From Nymphaea colorata (lineage: Eukaryota; Streptophyta; Magnoliopsida; Nymphaeales; Nymphaeaceae): 64,000 nt of DNA. Made by a program: the position numbers and the translations under genes. Position 1 is the stretch's first letter; each line of letters opens with the position of its first letter. Below the pieces are notes generated by a model. It worked only from the letters and a program-made list of their open reading frames with translations. It made no database searches and was not told the DNA's origin. Below, one piece after another: positions 26,206 through 39,279 of this stretch. The stretch covers positions 21,264,370 to 21,328,369 of the forward strand of contig NC_045140.1 of assembly GCF_008831285.2 (NCBI RefSeq), in the 5' to 3' direction.

Positions 26206-29200
26206 TGGGTGGGTAACCACCATGGCCAGCCATTTCCAGCAATGCCAGTTTCTGGAATCATGCCTAGAATGTGAGTGGGATGGCCGTCCATGGCAGAAAC
26301 TAATCTCTTTGGTTTGAGTGCATATTTTGCTGTTTCCACCCATATAACCATTTCCTGAAGAAGCATTCAAAATATAGTCAATGAAGAACTCTGGCAACAC
26401 AACATCCCACCTGTAAGCTTGATCAAAACTTGGGTGAAGTTTGCAGAATTTACAGAATGAAGGCGGCATATTGGATTAATAAGAATCGACCTGTCAACTA
26501 ATGTTTTGTACAAAGTCAATCAACACATTGGAAGGGCTAGAGTCCATCTTTTTCTTCAACGAGGGAGGGATTGATCATAATAATCGAGTACCCTCTTCCC
26601 ATGAACTTAAGCACTCTTGGGCGAACCCCACAGCATTAATTTTCATTGGATTCACTTGTATATTACGTGTTCGAGTAGTATAATATCAGATCATACGCAA
26701 TATTAGATGTACCACGATGTGCCTAGACCATGGCATACAATGGTCAGAGTACGGAGCTACCACACATCCACAAACCAAAAGCTTTGCTGCCATGACAGGC
26801 TTTCAAGGACCTACATTCCTCTAAAAAAAAGATTCATGCAATAATGACACAAAAATATTTCCTAGTTGTAGTACTATTATATTGATCAGCATGTCTTTTG
26901 AAATTTTAATGAAGTTAGGTCAAGTTACAGAACTCTTGGACCGGAGCACAGATCAAATTGATTAATCTGCTGATCTCTGATCAACTTGATGACCTTTACA
27001 GCATTGAGTATCGAGATCGATCTGTGATTCGGGGAGCTCGTCCACAAAGAAAAGGAGCAAAGAGGGAAGTGATACTTGAATGTGGTCGACACACGTACAG
27101 ACATACATGCTCGCACGAATAAGCGCAGTGCTTTGTTCTGTAATATCTTACATATCATACTACTGAAGTCGTCCGGTGTTTGATGAATCATGTAAATATT
27201 GTTAACTTCACATGAAACTTGATCTAATATAAATTAAGTTTCGTGGCAAGTGAACTTGCGAGACCAGATGTATAACGTGAGCTTCTCGATTACTGCTGCA
27301 GATGCTAAAGAAATTGTTAATTTTCTTATGTAACTGAACAGCAATTATATACAGAATGATAACACCACTCTTTGGTTCTATATTGCTATACAAAATGGTG
27401 ATGGTTGCTACTGCAATCGATGCACCGGCGCATCGGAGGCAAACCAACTCCTTTCTTTGTTCCCCAAAAAGCAAATGCCAGACCATACGTTTAGCAAGTG
27501 TTCAGCTTCATCGTGGCTGAGAGACTGGAGTATTCCACTTCAACTCTTGAACTAAAATCCTCTTAGAAGCTGTGTGGAAACAGTATGTTACCATTTCATG
27601 CATCTGCCCCAACAAGTGGAGCAGATTCATGGAACACTTTTTAAAGTATCCAAGAAATTGTTTGGGTTAGAAAGATGCATGGAACAGTAACATAATGCTA
27701 CTGTTCCCAAACGGTTAGAGACAATATCACATGGACACGAGAGACCGACCTTCTATAAGATTCTTCCTAATAGTTGTGAGAGACAAATGAGAACATAAGT
27801 GGACTGTCTGTAGCAGTTGGCTAAAGGCAAACCTACCACGTTGCTTTTGTCCTCATGGGTGATGCAACCATGTCCATGTCCACTGATAGTGTCCTCTGAT
27901 TATCATTTGATTGTTCGTTTTCACACTTTGGATTTGATTTTCTTGAGATGTAAGGGAGGTCCTTGCAGACTTCTCAGTCTCTTTCCAAGGAAACGACATT
28001 TGCTTGGGCCACTTTTTGACATCAAAGGACACCCAACTGTAGAAAAGGCGCCTTCAAACAAGGCCTAACCACTAGAAAAATTCTTCAGTGGTAAATGACA
28101 AGGAATAGCACCCAAAATGTCTTTTAAGATCAATCATTTGCGAACTCACAGGTGGCGGAAAATGAGTTAAGCACTTATCCGGACGTGTTGTCATTGTTCA
28201 TTCATTCTTTTTTTTTTTTTCTTTTCCGATAACCTCGAAGCATTACCAAAAGGAGGGGTCTAATTTACATTGGATTCCAAAGTCCAAAGATGCAACAGTG
28301 AAAAGCTTTGACAAATTATTATGAACTTTAAATGGGATCATTGGGCTTCTTTACTCTTTTATCATTTTGTTCTAAATGTCGAGAATTTGGTATCTAGAAG
28401 TGGGTAGATGGGCCTTCTATCCAGTAACTCAATGATATGTTGTATATACTTTCGTCGATCAAAAAGTAACGATCTCAGACGACAATTATACCTAATTGGA
28501 TCTAACATCACCTGATTTGGAACTTTCTGCTCTTGTTAGCTTGACAATCCGCTTTCATATGATATCAAACTAAAATTTGTGTTATTCATTAGCAACGGGT
28601 GAACCAGACTTGACATTAATGGGTATTTTTGAAACTCAAATCGAAAGCAAAATAGATCATGAGATTGTGTGCATTCAATCACTTTGAACACTTTCTTCTT
28701 TCCTGTTTGGGTATTCTTGGAAGCTCTTAGGAGCTTATGGCGCAACAAGAGATATCATTATAATACATTGGAAAATAGGTGGAAAAGTACAACTAGAAAT
28801 AGTCATTTGGGCATTTATTACATTACGTCCTCTGGCAAATAGGATGGACTTGTTTTTTCTTTCTGTTAACTAAATTAACTAAAAGATCAAACTCTCCGGA
28901 TCCTCATTTTTTACTATAGAATCTGCAAGTTCCGGGATTGACGTTAATTCTTAGGGCAAAGCATTTGTACATGCCCAAAGTCCCAAGTCAAGGTCCTCAC
29001 TTTGCTTTCCAAGCGATTCAGAAGCATCTATCTTGCGTTCTTGGGGATCGATATTTGTACCATTGCCAAATCTCAAATCAAGATATACGTTTGCTTTCCA
29101 AGTGATCTGGAAATTTCTCTCTCTTTCATGCCCTAGCGTCAGAGGAGTTCAGCTGAAAGGACAAGCCTCCAAAATTCGAAGCAAGGAGGAAAAAGTTTGA

Positions 29201-29811
29201 CTGTGCATTCGATATATGCAGAGTCGTATATTTTGATTCAATATACAGGTAGGCTTCTGCATAAGGCCAGCTTATCCGTTCTGTGGTTAGTTCATAGTGT
29301 CATCGTTATCCTTCTCTTTGTGCTCGAAATGATTCTTTGATGAGAACATGGGTGTTTTCACTAAAATTAAAACTGTATCAAACATCTTAATGGTCTGTAA
29401 CCTCTTAATAATCTATAATCTAGCTAGAAGACAGATCTATCCGTTAGAAAAGCAAGGTACGAATTTGAAAATTTTAGGTAAACTTGGAAAAATAATGAAC
29501 ATGGTGGAGTAACAAAAGGAAACTTATCGACAAATCAACGAAAATGCAAAGTCAACCTATTACTCTAATACAGATACATACCAGTTATTCCTTTAAACAC
29601 AGAGACGATTACAGTAGGTTATACATATAACCAACATGCTACTGAAGTTCGTCTCTTCTTTTTAGGTGATCTCATGGAAGGGAAGGGCCAACAGCCTTTC
29701 TTGTCATTAATAGAGAAAGAAACACATGCAGGATGTTGATATTAGCACCTCAACCCACAACCACGGAAATGGCATTTCTCGGAATAAACCCCATGTCATT
29801 GTTCATGGATG

Positions 29812-29837
29812 CTCTCTCTCTCTCTCTCTCTCTCTCT
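29812..29837. repeat. (CT)n microsatellite
   Basis: About 13 CT units in the spacer downstream of the CDCA7-type gene. Confidence 0.9.
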
Positions 29838-31156
29838 GATAAAGGAAGTTGAGAGTGGAAGGAAGGACGCCTGGATGTCAGATTTTTGTCTCGCAGAACA
29901 GCAGCTCTGACGCACGTGATTTAGGCGATTTAAACAGGTTATCTCTAATTAAAGAGGAATGTGGAATCCCGTAGCCTACTTAATGGAATTCAAATTTAAC
30001 CAGAGAAACGTGAAAGAATGAAAAAGTTTAGCAACAAGGTTGCACGTAGGGTAGCATTTTCAGACTATGTAATTCCTGGACAACTCCATTTCACCGTTAG
30101 CCGCAGCGGTATTGGATGCTCAGGAAAGATCCCTCAAATTTAGGCCTAGTTGCAGTGAGTGGGATATTTTCTTAATCCATCAGGTTAGTAACATACGATG
30201 TCTATGAAAGGGCCATCTTTTTTTCTTTCTGTAATAATAGATAAGTTGAAAGTAAGCATAATTTGTGTCAATATTAGACGCTGCATCAGCTCGACGTCCT
30301 TCAACTTCAAGGTAGTGCAACCCCTAAGCCAAGTGGGCCTTCTCTTGTTATACCAGATGGTTATTACCTTCAAAGGCCAACCCCGTCGTTAACAGTTATA
30401 CCAGACGCATACATCACTGCAAACTATATCTCAATTTAAACAGTCCAAAGAAGCACCCAGTCTGTTGATATTTACCCTTCTGCTATTTGCCAGAGGATTG
30501 AACCTGTAAGACCTTGAACTAAAAAGAAGCAAAGGTTCAAAAAGCCAATCTGCAAAAAAATATCGTAAGTGGCATTTGTTATGGGGATAACGGGGGAAAA
30601 GCACTTCTTCCACCAGATAAAAAATTTATATTTGACCAAAGCAATAGACATGCTACTGCGAGCCTCCAATGAACTGCATCCTATCAACTTGGGAATCACA
30701 CCCACTACATGATAACCTTCAGGGGTTAGCGCTACATCAAACATGCCTACCGTAAGCATCTCATCTTTGCATATTTTCATACATGAAAAGCCATTCTTAC
30801 AGGAATTCAAGAAAACAACTTCGCATCTCAAGAAACATATGGACATGATGAATCCGTTGACGCCAGATGACTGGTATGGCTACAAAAGAGGTCATCAGTT
30901 TCTTTAAGCAAAAATGCTAATTCAAGATTCTGGGATACCCCGCACGTTTTGTTGTTTTCAAATACAAGACTGTACTGCACCATATGCATCCTTTTTCGTT
31001 CTTCCAAAAATGCTCTCTGAGGCTATAGTTTATGCCCTGTAACCAGAAGACGAAGAGATAATTTGTCACAGAATCAATAAATGGGTCATCAGCTCCTATA
31101 GAAATGAAAAATTAATTTTTAAATTGGTGTCAGGCAGTGTCTTCTAAGAATCTTTC

Positions 31157-34100
31157 TTACCTACAAAATTGTATCATGCCAACACGCCTCCTTTTTATCC
31201 TTCCAGCGATGCTGTCTGAGATCACAGTTGTACATTCTGAATCATTTTTGTTGCAGATCTCCTTAGGTTTTCTGACATTTTCTGGGGTTGTTGGACTAAA
31301 TGCATCTAACGCATTTACTTCCACTTCCTCCGTGTGACCCTTTGTGCTGCTATTTAAATTGCAATTAACTACTCTAGCAATTTCACGACCACTCTGCAAG
31401 CTCTCCACAACGGCATTCTGATGAGGGCCACCGTTACCTAGTGATATCAGATCCGAGGCATATTTCTTCTCACTATGATGATCAGTATCCGTAATTGCAG
31501 TCATAGAAGCTTCATGTTGCTGATTGATGAGACCCTTAGTGGCTGCAGGAGAGTTTTTATCAGCTTGTGCCTCTACATCAGATGGTTCCTTTTGTTGACC
31601 GATCAAATCCTCTGGGTCTTGGCAACTATCAGGCATTGCACTGGAGAGCTTGTTTTGCATATCAGCTTGGTCAGCATCCGAGAAATTTAGGGGTCCTTCA
31701 GGAGTAGATTCATCTACTTTCTCATCGTCGCCTTTCTTTGCATCAATTCGATGAGTTTGGATGAGATAATGAGCAACAGATTTGTATCCAAGCCTTGTAA
31801 TCTAGAAAGTCGTGAAGAGATACTTTGTCAACAGCGTAGAAAAAGAAGAAACTATAGATAAAATCCAAAATGCAGCAGAGGAGATAGCAGCCAGTTTTCT
31901 GCAAAGGATGGAAGAGGCATACCTTCTTGTAAAGAGGCCCAGTGGGCAGCCAGCCTTTCTTGATCCGGCACAAGCTACAGTTGCAAATTCCACGGCAGAC
32001 AGGGCAAATCCATCCAGGTGTCCTGTTCACCTCTAGAACATTTTCACCATATCTGACAACACAAAGTCAAATCTGAGAATTAATTCAGTCATAAAGGAAC
32101 TTGCAATGAAGGGAACCACATGTACATAGCTGTTGACTAATGAACTTAGGTCATTCTGAAGGCAGACTCTAACATAAACAACTATCCACATAGCCTGATC
32201 ATTAAACCAGAGGAGAGGAGGTATATCGATTTTAGATGGAAGTAAAGTGAAAAGAAGGGGTCGTTCTGGTATACAGATTGGGCTGGATCCGTTTGATCAG
32301 ATTCCATGTGCTATATGTCAGCTGGTGACTCATTAAGGCACCTTGAAAATTTATTTAAATTATATCATAGCATTTCTGCACCCTAATCATAGCAATGTGT
32401 TTATAAGGATGTGCAACAGAGCTGACGTCGCTGGATTCCCTGATTTTGTTGCAGGCCTATCTCAAAGTCTCCTGGTTCTGAATGAGTCAGAAATCTACCA
32501 TAAGGTTGTGTCAAAGTCCAAGTGATGATCATGTAAAACAATTTGCTAATGGAATAATGAATATGCATGTTTGAAAAAATTTTGCAGCTATTACCATTCC
32601 GTTCTATAGAAAGTTGCTCTTGCTATTGGAAGCTTCCTTGTTTACTAGAGATCAGATCATGAAAATAGCAAATTTCACGACATTGAACAAAATACATGGA
32701 CTAGGTTCTTATTTCCTGTACATGTCCTTGTTGGTTGTTGTGGTTGCACATTTTGCCATCCGGAAAGTAATTTACATTTAAGAGGTCAGTGTGTAAGGAC
32801 AATGTTTAAATGGGCGCAATGACCATTTAAAACTAACATGTGAAGGTACTCAATTGTGACAAAAAAGTCACGTTCAAGGATGAGTCATGATGAATTTGGA
32901 ATGTTTGAGCTGAGTAGGATAAATAACAGACTGCCAAAATCAAGCTTGTGCAAAATTGACTGGAAGTATCAGGAGTCACATGGTGAGAGGTGGAGAACTG
33001 TTATATGTTGCACTGCAGTTCTAAAATCCTAAAAGCTGAAAATAGTGTCAGTGATTTAAGTCGAAACTGCTTGGATTAACTTACATATAACAGATGGTAT
33101 TCCTGTAGTTTTTAATCAAGAGTGCATTTACGTACCATATCTCAGAAGATTAAAATGTTGTGTCATTCCAAGTTGCAAAATTGGATGTAATCTATATGAC
33201 TTATTCATCTTGTTTAGGGAAATTCATGACGTCGCTGATAATAAAGCATCTCCCTAGTTGACCTAAGATCAATAACAAATACCCTGAGAGTGAGGGAGTA
33301 AATTGATTTAATGAAAACTCTACGAATAATAATTACCTTCATGATTCGTACATGAATATCATCAGGCACAAGGAAAAATGAAAGAGGCTTTGTGACCAGA
33401 GTTTACCTCATATACAGACAATCACCACAAAACTGGCCTTGTACTAGATTGCATTTGGGACAGGATGTACGGTGTCCAAGAGTTTTTTGCCTGGAATATA
33501 ATAGCAGATACAAACCAGGAATCAAAATGGTCACTAAAGTTTAAATAACATCTCTATGTTATCATTCATGGAGAAAGACTGTACAGTTACATCATGACAA
33601 TCAAGTTCTCATATCTTTTTCTTCGGGAAGAACTAACACAATCTATTATCACTTTAGGCCCTTCAGAAAAAAATTATGCTGGGAAAAGGCAGAAACTGGA
33701 TGACGACCAATCAACAATCTTAGCCAAATTCTTAAAAACTGGTTAATGTTACGAATCTGTATCAATACAAGCATGCAAACATGTGTATGCATGCCTTAAT
33801 GCAAGATATCCTTTTTTCTGAATTACAGGTTATAAGGCAGACATAGATTAATTGGATTAGTTTGCATGCCTGTAAGAAAAATTATGATGCAGTGCACCTA
33901 GCTAGAACTGCTAAAATGATAGCGTTCATGCACTAAAATATGGTGCTTTCTGCATAATATTTGAGCTTGAGATAACCCATGAAACAGTGGATCTGATTCA
34001 TCATAAAGAAGCAAATGAACATTGCATAATGCAGCAGTAGCGCTTGATTGAAAATCAAAATATTTTATGCTACCTATACAAAAATTCAAGAAGTAACATT

Positions 34101-35683
34101 CAAAAATTACTCATATAGCAATAAACTAATGAATAAATTACTCACACGCTGGCACTTCTTGAAACAGTCTAATAAATTGGAACACCCAGATATACATGTA
34201 CGTCAGAATTAATGTCACCTCGCATCTACCAAAATAAAATAAGATAGTATGTTTTCTTAACATTTATTTATTGTTTAATCATCTAATCACCATGTTCTAT
34301 GACAACAGCTGTAAACGATGTTTGTCCTGATTTATTTTTTTTTCCTTTGGGTCCAGTTACAAGCTTCTAGAGGAAAGTAAATATGAAGTCTCAGTCTTTC
34401 TTTTAGTCCTCTTGATGATAAGATCATTACTGTTAAGGAGAATTGCTCGGGACGAAAAAAATTCACAACTTTGTCTACATTGCAAACAGTGATAAAACGC
34501 CGGTTTCATATAGCAGTGTAAGCTTACAGATGGTACTGTTTTAAATTGAAGGAATAATTCTCTTTCTTTTAATCTTGACTTGCGTTCTCGGTTCTACATG
34601 TGGTGATAAGCCTTTAACGTGAGGGGTTAAAATACGTCCGTAAAAGTTAAAATTTTGACTACTATCTTCAGATGCCAACTTCCTTCTCGTCTACGAGAAA
34701 TAATTTACCTCTTAACCAACCATTTGGCTTCTGACTCTATGTCAAGCAGCGAACAGAAGCACATTTGACAAAAAGGACATTTAAGAGAAGGCTACTGCTA
34801 CTGATGATGGACATGGCCAGGGAAGATTTAAGAGAGTCATAGTTCAATACCATAAAAAAACATTGAAAAAAGTTCCACTGCACTCAGGGTATTTGGTTCA
34901 CCTCTCTCTTACGCGAAAAGAATCAGAAATCAACTTTCACCAACCACAAGTAAAACAAATTTCAAGTTCCAACCAACTTGAAGTAGAACACGTCAAGCAA
35001 TTAAAGTTATGCATACGGATATGATCCACAAATTCGAAAGAACAAAAAGAGACCCTAACCGGCATTGGTGACAAGTTTTCCCATCGAAGGGATCATAAAT
35101 GCGCTTCCCGTCTCTTCCATACCCATCCTGAAAGAGAACCCAAACGTTCCGGCAAGACCCGAGCAATTTCTCGTGCTCCTCGGTGTACACCTCTGGCACC
35201 AGGCCTTCACCAATCAGAATTCGTTCACCCGTAGACTTCTTTTCCTTCGGGGGATGGATCTCTGAATAATTCACTGGCGAAATCTTCTGCAACCTATTGG
35301 CGGACGATGGAATATAAGACTGCCGCCTCCAACAAGGAAGAGGAAGCCCAAGCCTTCCTTCCCGTTGGAGAAGGAGGGAAACAACAGAAAACCATATACC
35401 TACAAAACGACTCGGGTTTTTAGACGTACCTTGAAGACCGCCTAGAAGGCAAACTATTCTGGCTTATTGGGGATAAATGGGACGCCTTAGTCGGGGTTCT
35501 CCTGGGCGATTTTGTGGCCGGGGCGCCGATGGAGAGGTTGGTGATCCCCATCTCATGCATCTTCTGCATGTTCTCTTGGATTCTCCGCTTCCTGTAGTCT
35601 TCATACTTCACGGCGGAGGCGTTGGAGTCTTGTTTTGTTTCCTCAGAGGCGTCTTGCAGGGTTCCTGACCTCAGCGTCACCAT
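31157..35683 (-). CDS. CDCA7-type (MAOA repressor R1) zinc-finger protein
   Basis: Five exons on the minus strand join in phase: 35683-35430, 35293-35060, 33490-33407, 32052-31923 and 31801-31157, giving 448 residues. The C-terminal-type zinc-finger domain of CDCA7/R1 proteins spans about residues 159-219: CHQC (159-162), CPKC (173-176), CGDC (184-187), CPVC (207-210), then CNCSLC (214-219), with the signature LYMRYGENV and TPGWICPVCRGICNC. The finger is followed by GWLPTGPLYKK and GYKSVAHYLI, typical of plant members. Family members act in the nucleus; CDCA7 works with the HELLS/DDM1 remodeller in heterochromatin DNA methylation, and I recall plant homologues (At2g23530, At4g37110) having the same role. 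The N-terminus (residues 1-85) is basic and Ser/Pro-rich with no known domain. The final tail (residues 245-448) is low-complexity. The stop overlaps a strong splice donor, so an alternative end differing by one residue is possible. Confidence 0.93.
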
Positions 35684-37900
35684 CCTTTCTTCTTCTTCCC
35701 CCTCCTGCTCCTCCGCCTCCCTCCCTCTCCAACGGTCGAGAATTTGAGTGCAAGGAGAGAAAAGGCGGTAATTAATTATTTAGTTAGCCTCTTTTACGGG
35801 GATTTGAAGTCTTGGGGGGAAACGTGTCTAACAAAAGCAAAAAGGTCATGGAAAGAAAGAAAATCTTTATTTTTAACATGCGGCAGCGTCTGTTGCAGTG
35901 GTACAAAATCGATGCGAAAAAAAGAACAGGAAAACAAGTGTGATAGAAGATGGAAAGAAAGAGTAAAACTCTTCTCCTAGAAGGAAAAAAAAAGCAAGTG
36001 TGATAGAAGATGGAAAGAAAGAGTAAAACTCCTCTCCTAAAAGAAAAAAAATATGTGACTATTGATCCTTTCTTTCTAGTTCAGTTGGTAGCACGGAGGC
36101 CGTTGGGGCCAGGCTTGCACTTTCTTCGTGTTTCACAAGTTGGCAAGAGATTTTATCCAGTGGTGCGACTCATTTGAGAAGATTTTGTTTCTTATTCCTC
36201 TGAAAGCGGACTTTCTCGTAACGTATCACGAAAAGGTGTCAGGACGAGGTGCGCTTGTAGAAGAAAATCTTTCTTGGTTCATTACATGAATTGACAGACT
36301 TTTTACATGTTGAAAAGCTAGTCGTCGCTTATTTCCTTTCTCTGGAAAACTATCAGATTTTCGCAATTTGTATTGAATTTTCATGATGCGTTGATTGATG
36401 ATCTTAGGTGGGCGGCTTAGCCACGAAAGGCACCAAGAACCTTTAACTGCCAAGAAAGTTGTCAAGGCTCGCCGGGGGTTTACCTCACAGGACAATCAGT
36501 GGCCTGGCTTACAGTGAGCCTCTTCGCCATGAAACAAGTAAGGCAATTACGTGGTTCTCATTAAAGAAAAGAAGGTAATTTCTTTCCAATTGTTTATAAC
36601 AGACACAAACTAATGGGAGAAGAAATGCATTGAAATTGCAAGATCTTTTGACATGTTTCTCCTCCCACCAATTTTCGTTATGAATTTCAAGTCATACCAA
36701 ACATAATGAAATACACCTCCTGCACGTCTGGAGTCTCTTAAATCTATGCAGACATCAAGAATTAAGATATTATTTTTTCGTCCAAATGATGGAGAATCCC
36801 GTGGCGGGATGCAAGATTTGAACCATGGTGGTTTTACTTGACGCAGCTATGGTTGCTTGCATGACAATGTAAAATTCCAGGAAGAAATTCTCGTTGGACC
36901 TGTAGAACCTTCTTTCAGGTAACTGCAGTGGAGATCAACACTGGGAAAAGCAAAGTAGCCAGCGTTCCATTGGCCTAATGACTCCGTAGTTCCGGCTGAC
37001 ACATTTAGAATATGAAATAAGCCTTCCAACATTTTGCCTGTTCTGGAAGAAGCAAAATTCTCTTAAGCCAGTTCTATAAGCACAAAGAAATAATGGAGGA
37101 ATGAAAAAGCTAATGATAAGCAAGATCGAGTCCAGTAACAATGCAGTCATGCTCAATGGCACCTTCATTGACTGCAGATTCATCCAAGTGCTAGTAGATC
37201 AGGGTTCACATAGCCATGTGAGTACATTTATTGGGGTTCTTCAGAGTTGGTGACAGCAGAGAATGTGAATACTGCTTCATATTTTAACAAAATCCACAAG
37301 TAGAACTCGAACTGAGATGCAAAGTGGTCTACATACAAGAACAACAGAAAGAAAATTCTATATATCACAAGGGACTTTTAGCACTATATAAGAAAAAGGT
37401 TCTCGAGGCATGCCGCTACATCTACATGCAGATATAGGGAAGAATAAAATACTCTTTCAAAAATATTACTGCAGGATCTTCGAGCAGCCAATCGAGTCTT
37501 GTGGCATTAATCTTCGTTTAGGTCCCTTGTCAGGAAAATTCACCGCATCATCGCTTTCTCCAATAATTGCATATACAAATGTGGTTAGAAAGCGAACCCC
37601 TTCCAACACGTTTAATATTCCCTGAACTGAACTGAAGAATCTCATTCTAAACATACATCATGTTTTTATTGCAAAATTTCACGAGTTAAAGAAGACACGT
37701 TTAATATTTGAACTTTTATAATGTTTTTGAAACAGAAATAGCATAAAATTCATGATCTTGTAACGTTTCTATTATTTTTTGTAAAACTGCAGTTTCTGAA
37801 TTTTTTTCGAGTTTACCAAGGAAACTTTCCGATTAATACCTGAGAGAAACGTTGCTCATAATACCTGAAGAAGATATTTGTGACAATGAAGATTACAGCT
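35684..37900. other. upstream region of the CDCA7-type gene
   Basis: The proximal part holds the divergent leader with an AACGG core (35731-35735; read CCGTT in gene sense), as found in mitotic MSA elements, though the match is short. A 60-bp tandem duplication follows at 35935-36052. From 36050 to 37900 there are only short open frames without recognisable motifs. Confidence 0.45.
35935..36052. repeat. 60-bp tandem duplication
   Basis: Two adjacent copies with a period of exactly 60 bases share GTGTGATAGAAGATGGAAAG and AAAGAGTAAAACTC, followed by a short poly-A run. They differ at only a few positions, so the duplication is young. It lies about 250-370 bases upstream of the CDCA7-type start codon. 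Confidence 0.9.
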
Positions 37901-37950
37901 TACAAATATCAGATAAAACCAATATCTAGTATCTAATAGCTAAGACTCAC

Positions 37951-38060
37951 ATCTTGAAGCCATTTTATCCCTTCTGCAACAACATCCTCCCTTCGAAGCC
38001 AATGGATTTGCCTCAACAACCAATCATCAAGAGCGTCCTCCATCACTAATTGTAGCAAGT
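37951..38060 (-). pseudogene. exon remnant of a PX-domain sorting-nexin-like gene (nexin C-terminal part)
   Basis: Minus-strand translation gives LLQLVMEDALDDWLLRQI followed by HWLRREDVVAEGIKWLQD, then an intact donor GTGAGT. It is a clear match to the nexin C-terminal region of plant PXA-PX proteins (relatives of At1g15240 and At2g15900, recalled from memory). The preceding residues are less conserved than expected and no continuing exon was found downstream. An earlier exon of the same gene lies on the same strand inside the palindrome at 38775-39258. Because that exon has frameshifts, the locus is called a pseudogene. Confidence 0.65.
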
Positions 38061-38774
38061 ACAAAGTATATCAGATCAGTGTCTGAAAAATTATAAACAA
38101 CACCACAACCCAAAGCCCAAACATTGGAAACAGGTTAACAACAAAAGTAGAAAGGACATCAGGAGAGAAGAAAGCTCAAACAGCCTTACAGAACTCAACA
38201 CAAATAAAAAGGACAGGAAAGAGTATAATGAAACCAGACTCAGGCGGACTCAATGGATTCAGGACCAGAGAAACAATTCCATAAGGGTAAGAAGATTGAT
38301 GATAATGAAATAAATTTGAGAATCAACACTCAAGAAATAAGTGCATGCTAAGAAGTAAATGGCAGACCAAACTAATCACATCTGGGCATACCCAGGATCT
38401 AAGAAAGAGAGCAAACAGAACTGTTCTCCATAGATCGAGCATCTCTCTTACTAATGCTTACGTACGTATTAGAGATCCAAAAGACAAAAAGCCCTTGTAA
38501 AGTGCAACTGGATCTGAGTCCATATCATATACAGATCCAAGAATGTATGAACTTTATAACACGACCTATCAATCTTAAAATATTCAAGGTAATATCGTAG
38601 TTGATGCATATAGAGCAAACAATCCACGTAGAAAGCATTAATGCCATCTTTATTAAAAAGATAAGTGACACAAAAAATATTAACAAAGTGTCCTTATTCT
38701 TGTTAGACTGCCATATCCATTGGATACCTGCCGAAATGACAACTAAGTCTACCCAATTGGATTTGATAAGATAT

Positions 38775-39258
38775 AGCTATAAAATTCTGACAAAATCAGC
38801 AGGTTCTGGAGGAAAATTCGATACTTTTGTACAGTAAAACGAAGTTGTGAACAGAGAAAATATTATTGTACAAATCAAAGACATAATTTATGGGTCATTT
38901 CGTATGTACCTCAGGTGGAACTTCAACTGCATCTTCCAACAGAGCAGATGTTACCAAAGAATCTGTTCCCGAAGATGACTCAGACTTAACTTCTGACTGT
39001 TGACTACTCCTAGATTCCATGCTCCTCAAGTTATCATAACGTTTGGTTACTCGTGGTGGAAACTGAGTCCGAATGCCACCCATTAAACCGTGCACTTGAA
39101 TGCACTTCCTCCTGAGGAGCACCTCTGACCCTGTCCTCATCTTCAGATGCACTGTGAGATTGTTCTCTCTCACTGTAGCTTAAATGTTGAGTTTGTTCCT
39201 CTTCATTCATTCCCGAACTGGTGAACCAATGACTTTTCTAGAGTCCATCTGAAACCCT
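38775..39258 (-). pseudogene. left arm of palindrome: decayed PX sorting-nexin exon plus intron
   Basis: On the minus strand this arm begins AAAGGGTTTCAGATGGACTC and continues with a broken exon. Pieces in different frames read SASEDEDRVRGAPQEEVH, NGWHSD, QFPPRVTKRYDNL and TDSLVTSALLEDAVEVPPE, then a donor GTACAT and intron-like sequence. NGWHSDN...FPPRV is a hallmark of plant PXA-PX sorting-nexin-like proteins between the PX and nexin-C parts. Relative to the right arm it lacks 28 bases near 39215 (deleted between two AGTTC copies) but keeps about 75 bases encoding the FPPRV part. Confidence 0.65.
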
Positions 39259-39279
39259 TTTGGTTATAGCTCGTCGGTT

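Larger units (their letters stand above)
21470..31156. other. spacer: upstream region of the PLP-fold gene, then a gene-poor stretch
   Basis: About 21470-22500 is likely leader and promoter of the minus-strand gene; it is purine/pyrimidine-skewed and contains a telo-box at 21868-21875. From 22500 to 31000 I find no supportable gene. There are three GA/CT microsatellites and AT-rich sequence. A minus-strand open frame of 149 codons at 26020-26469 contains the GA repeat read as Ser-Leu and matches no family I know. The part after about 30900 is probably the 3' untranslated region of the CDCA7-type gene. Confidence 0.5.

Noticed and set aside
30472-30846. Minus-strand open frame of 124 codons
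   Set aside because: No family motif and it sits beyond the end of the CDCA7-type gene; probably chance.
36071-36130. tRNA-like A box (TAGTTCAGTTGG)
   Set aside because: No B box and no acceptor or T-arm pairing nearby, so it is neither a tRNA nor a supportable SINE.
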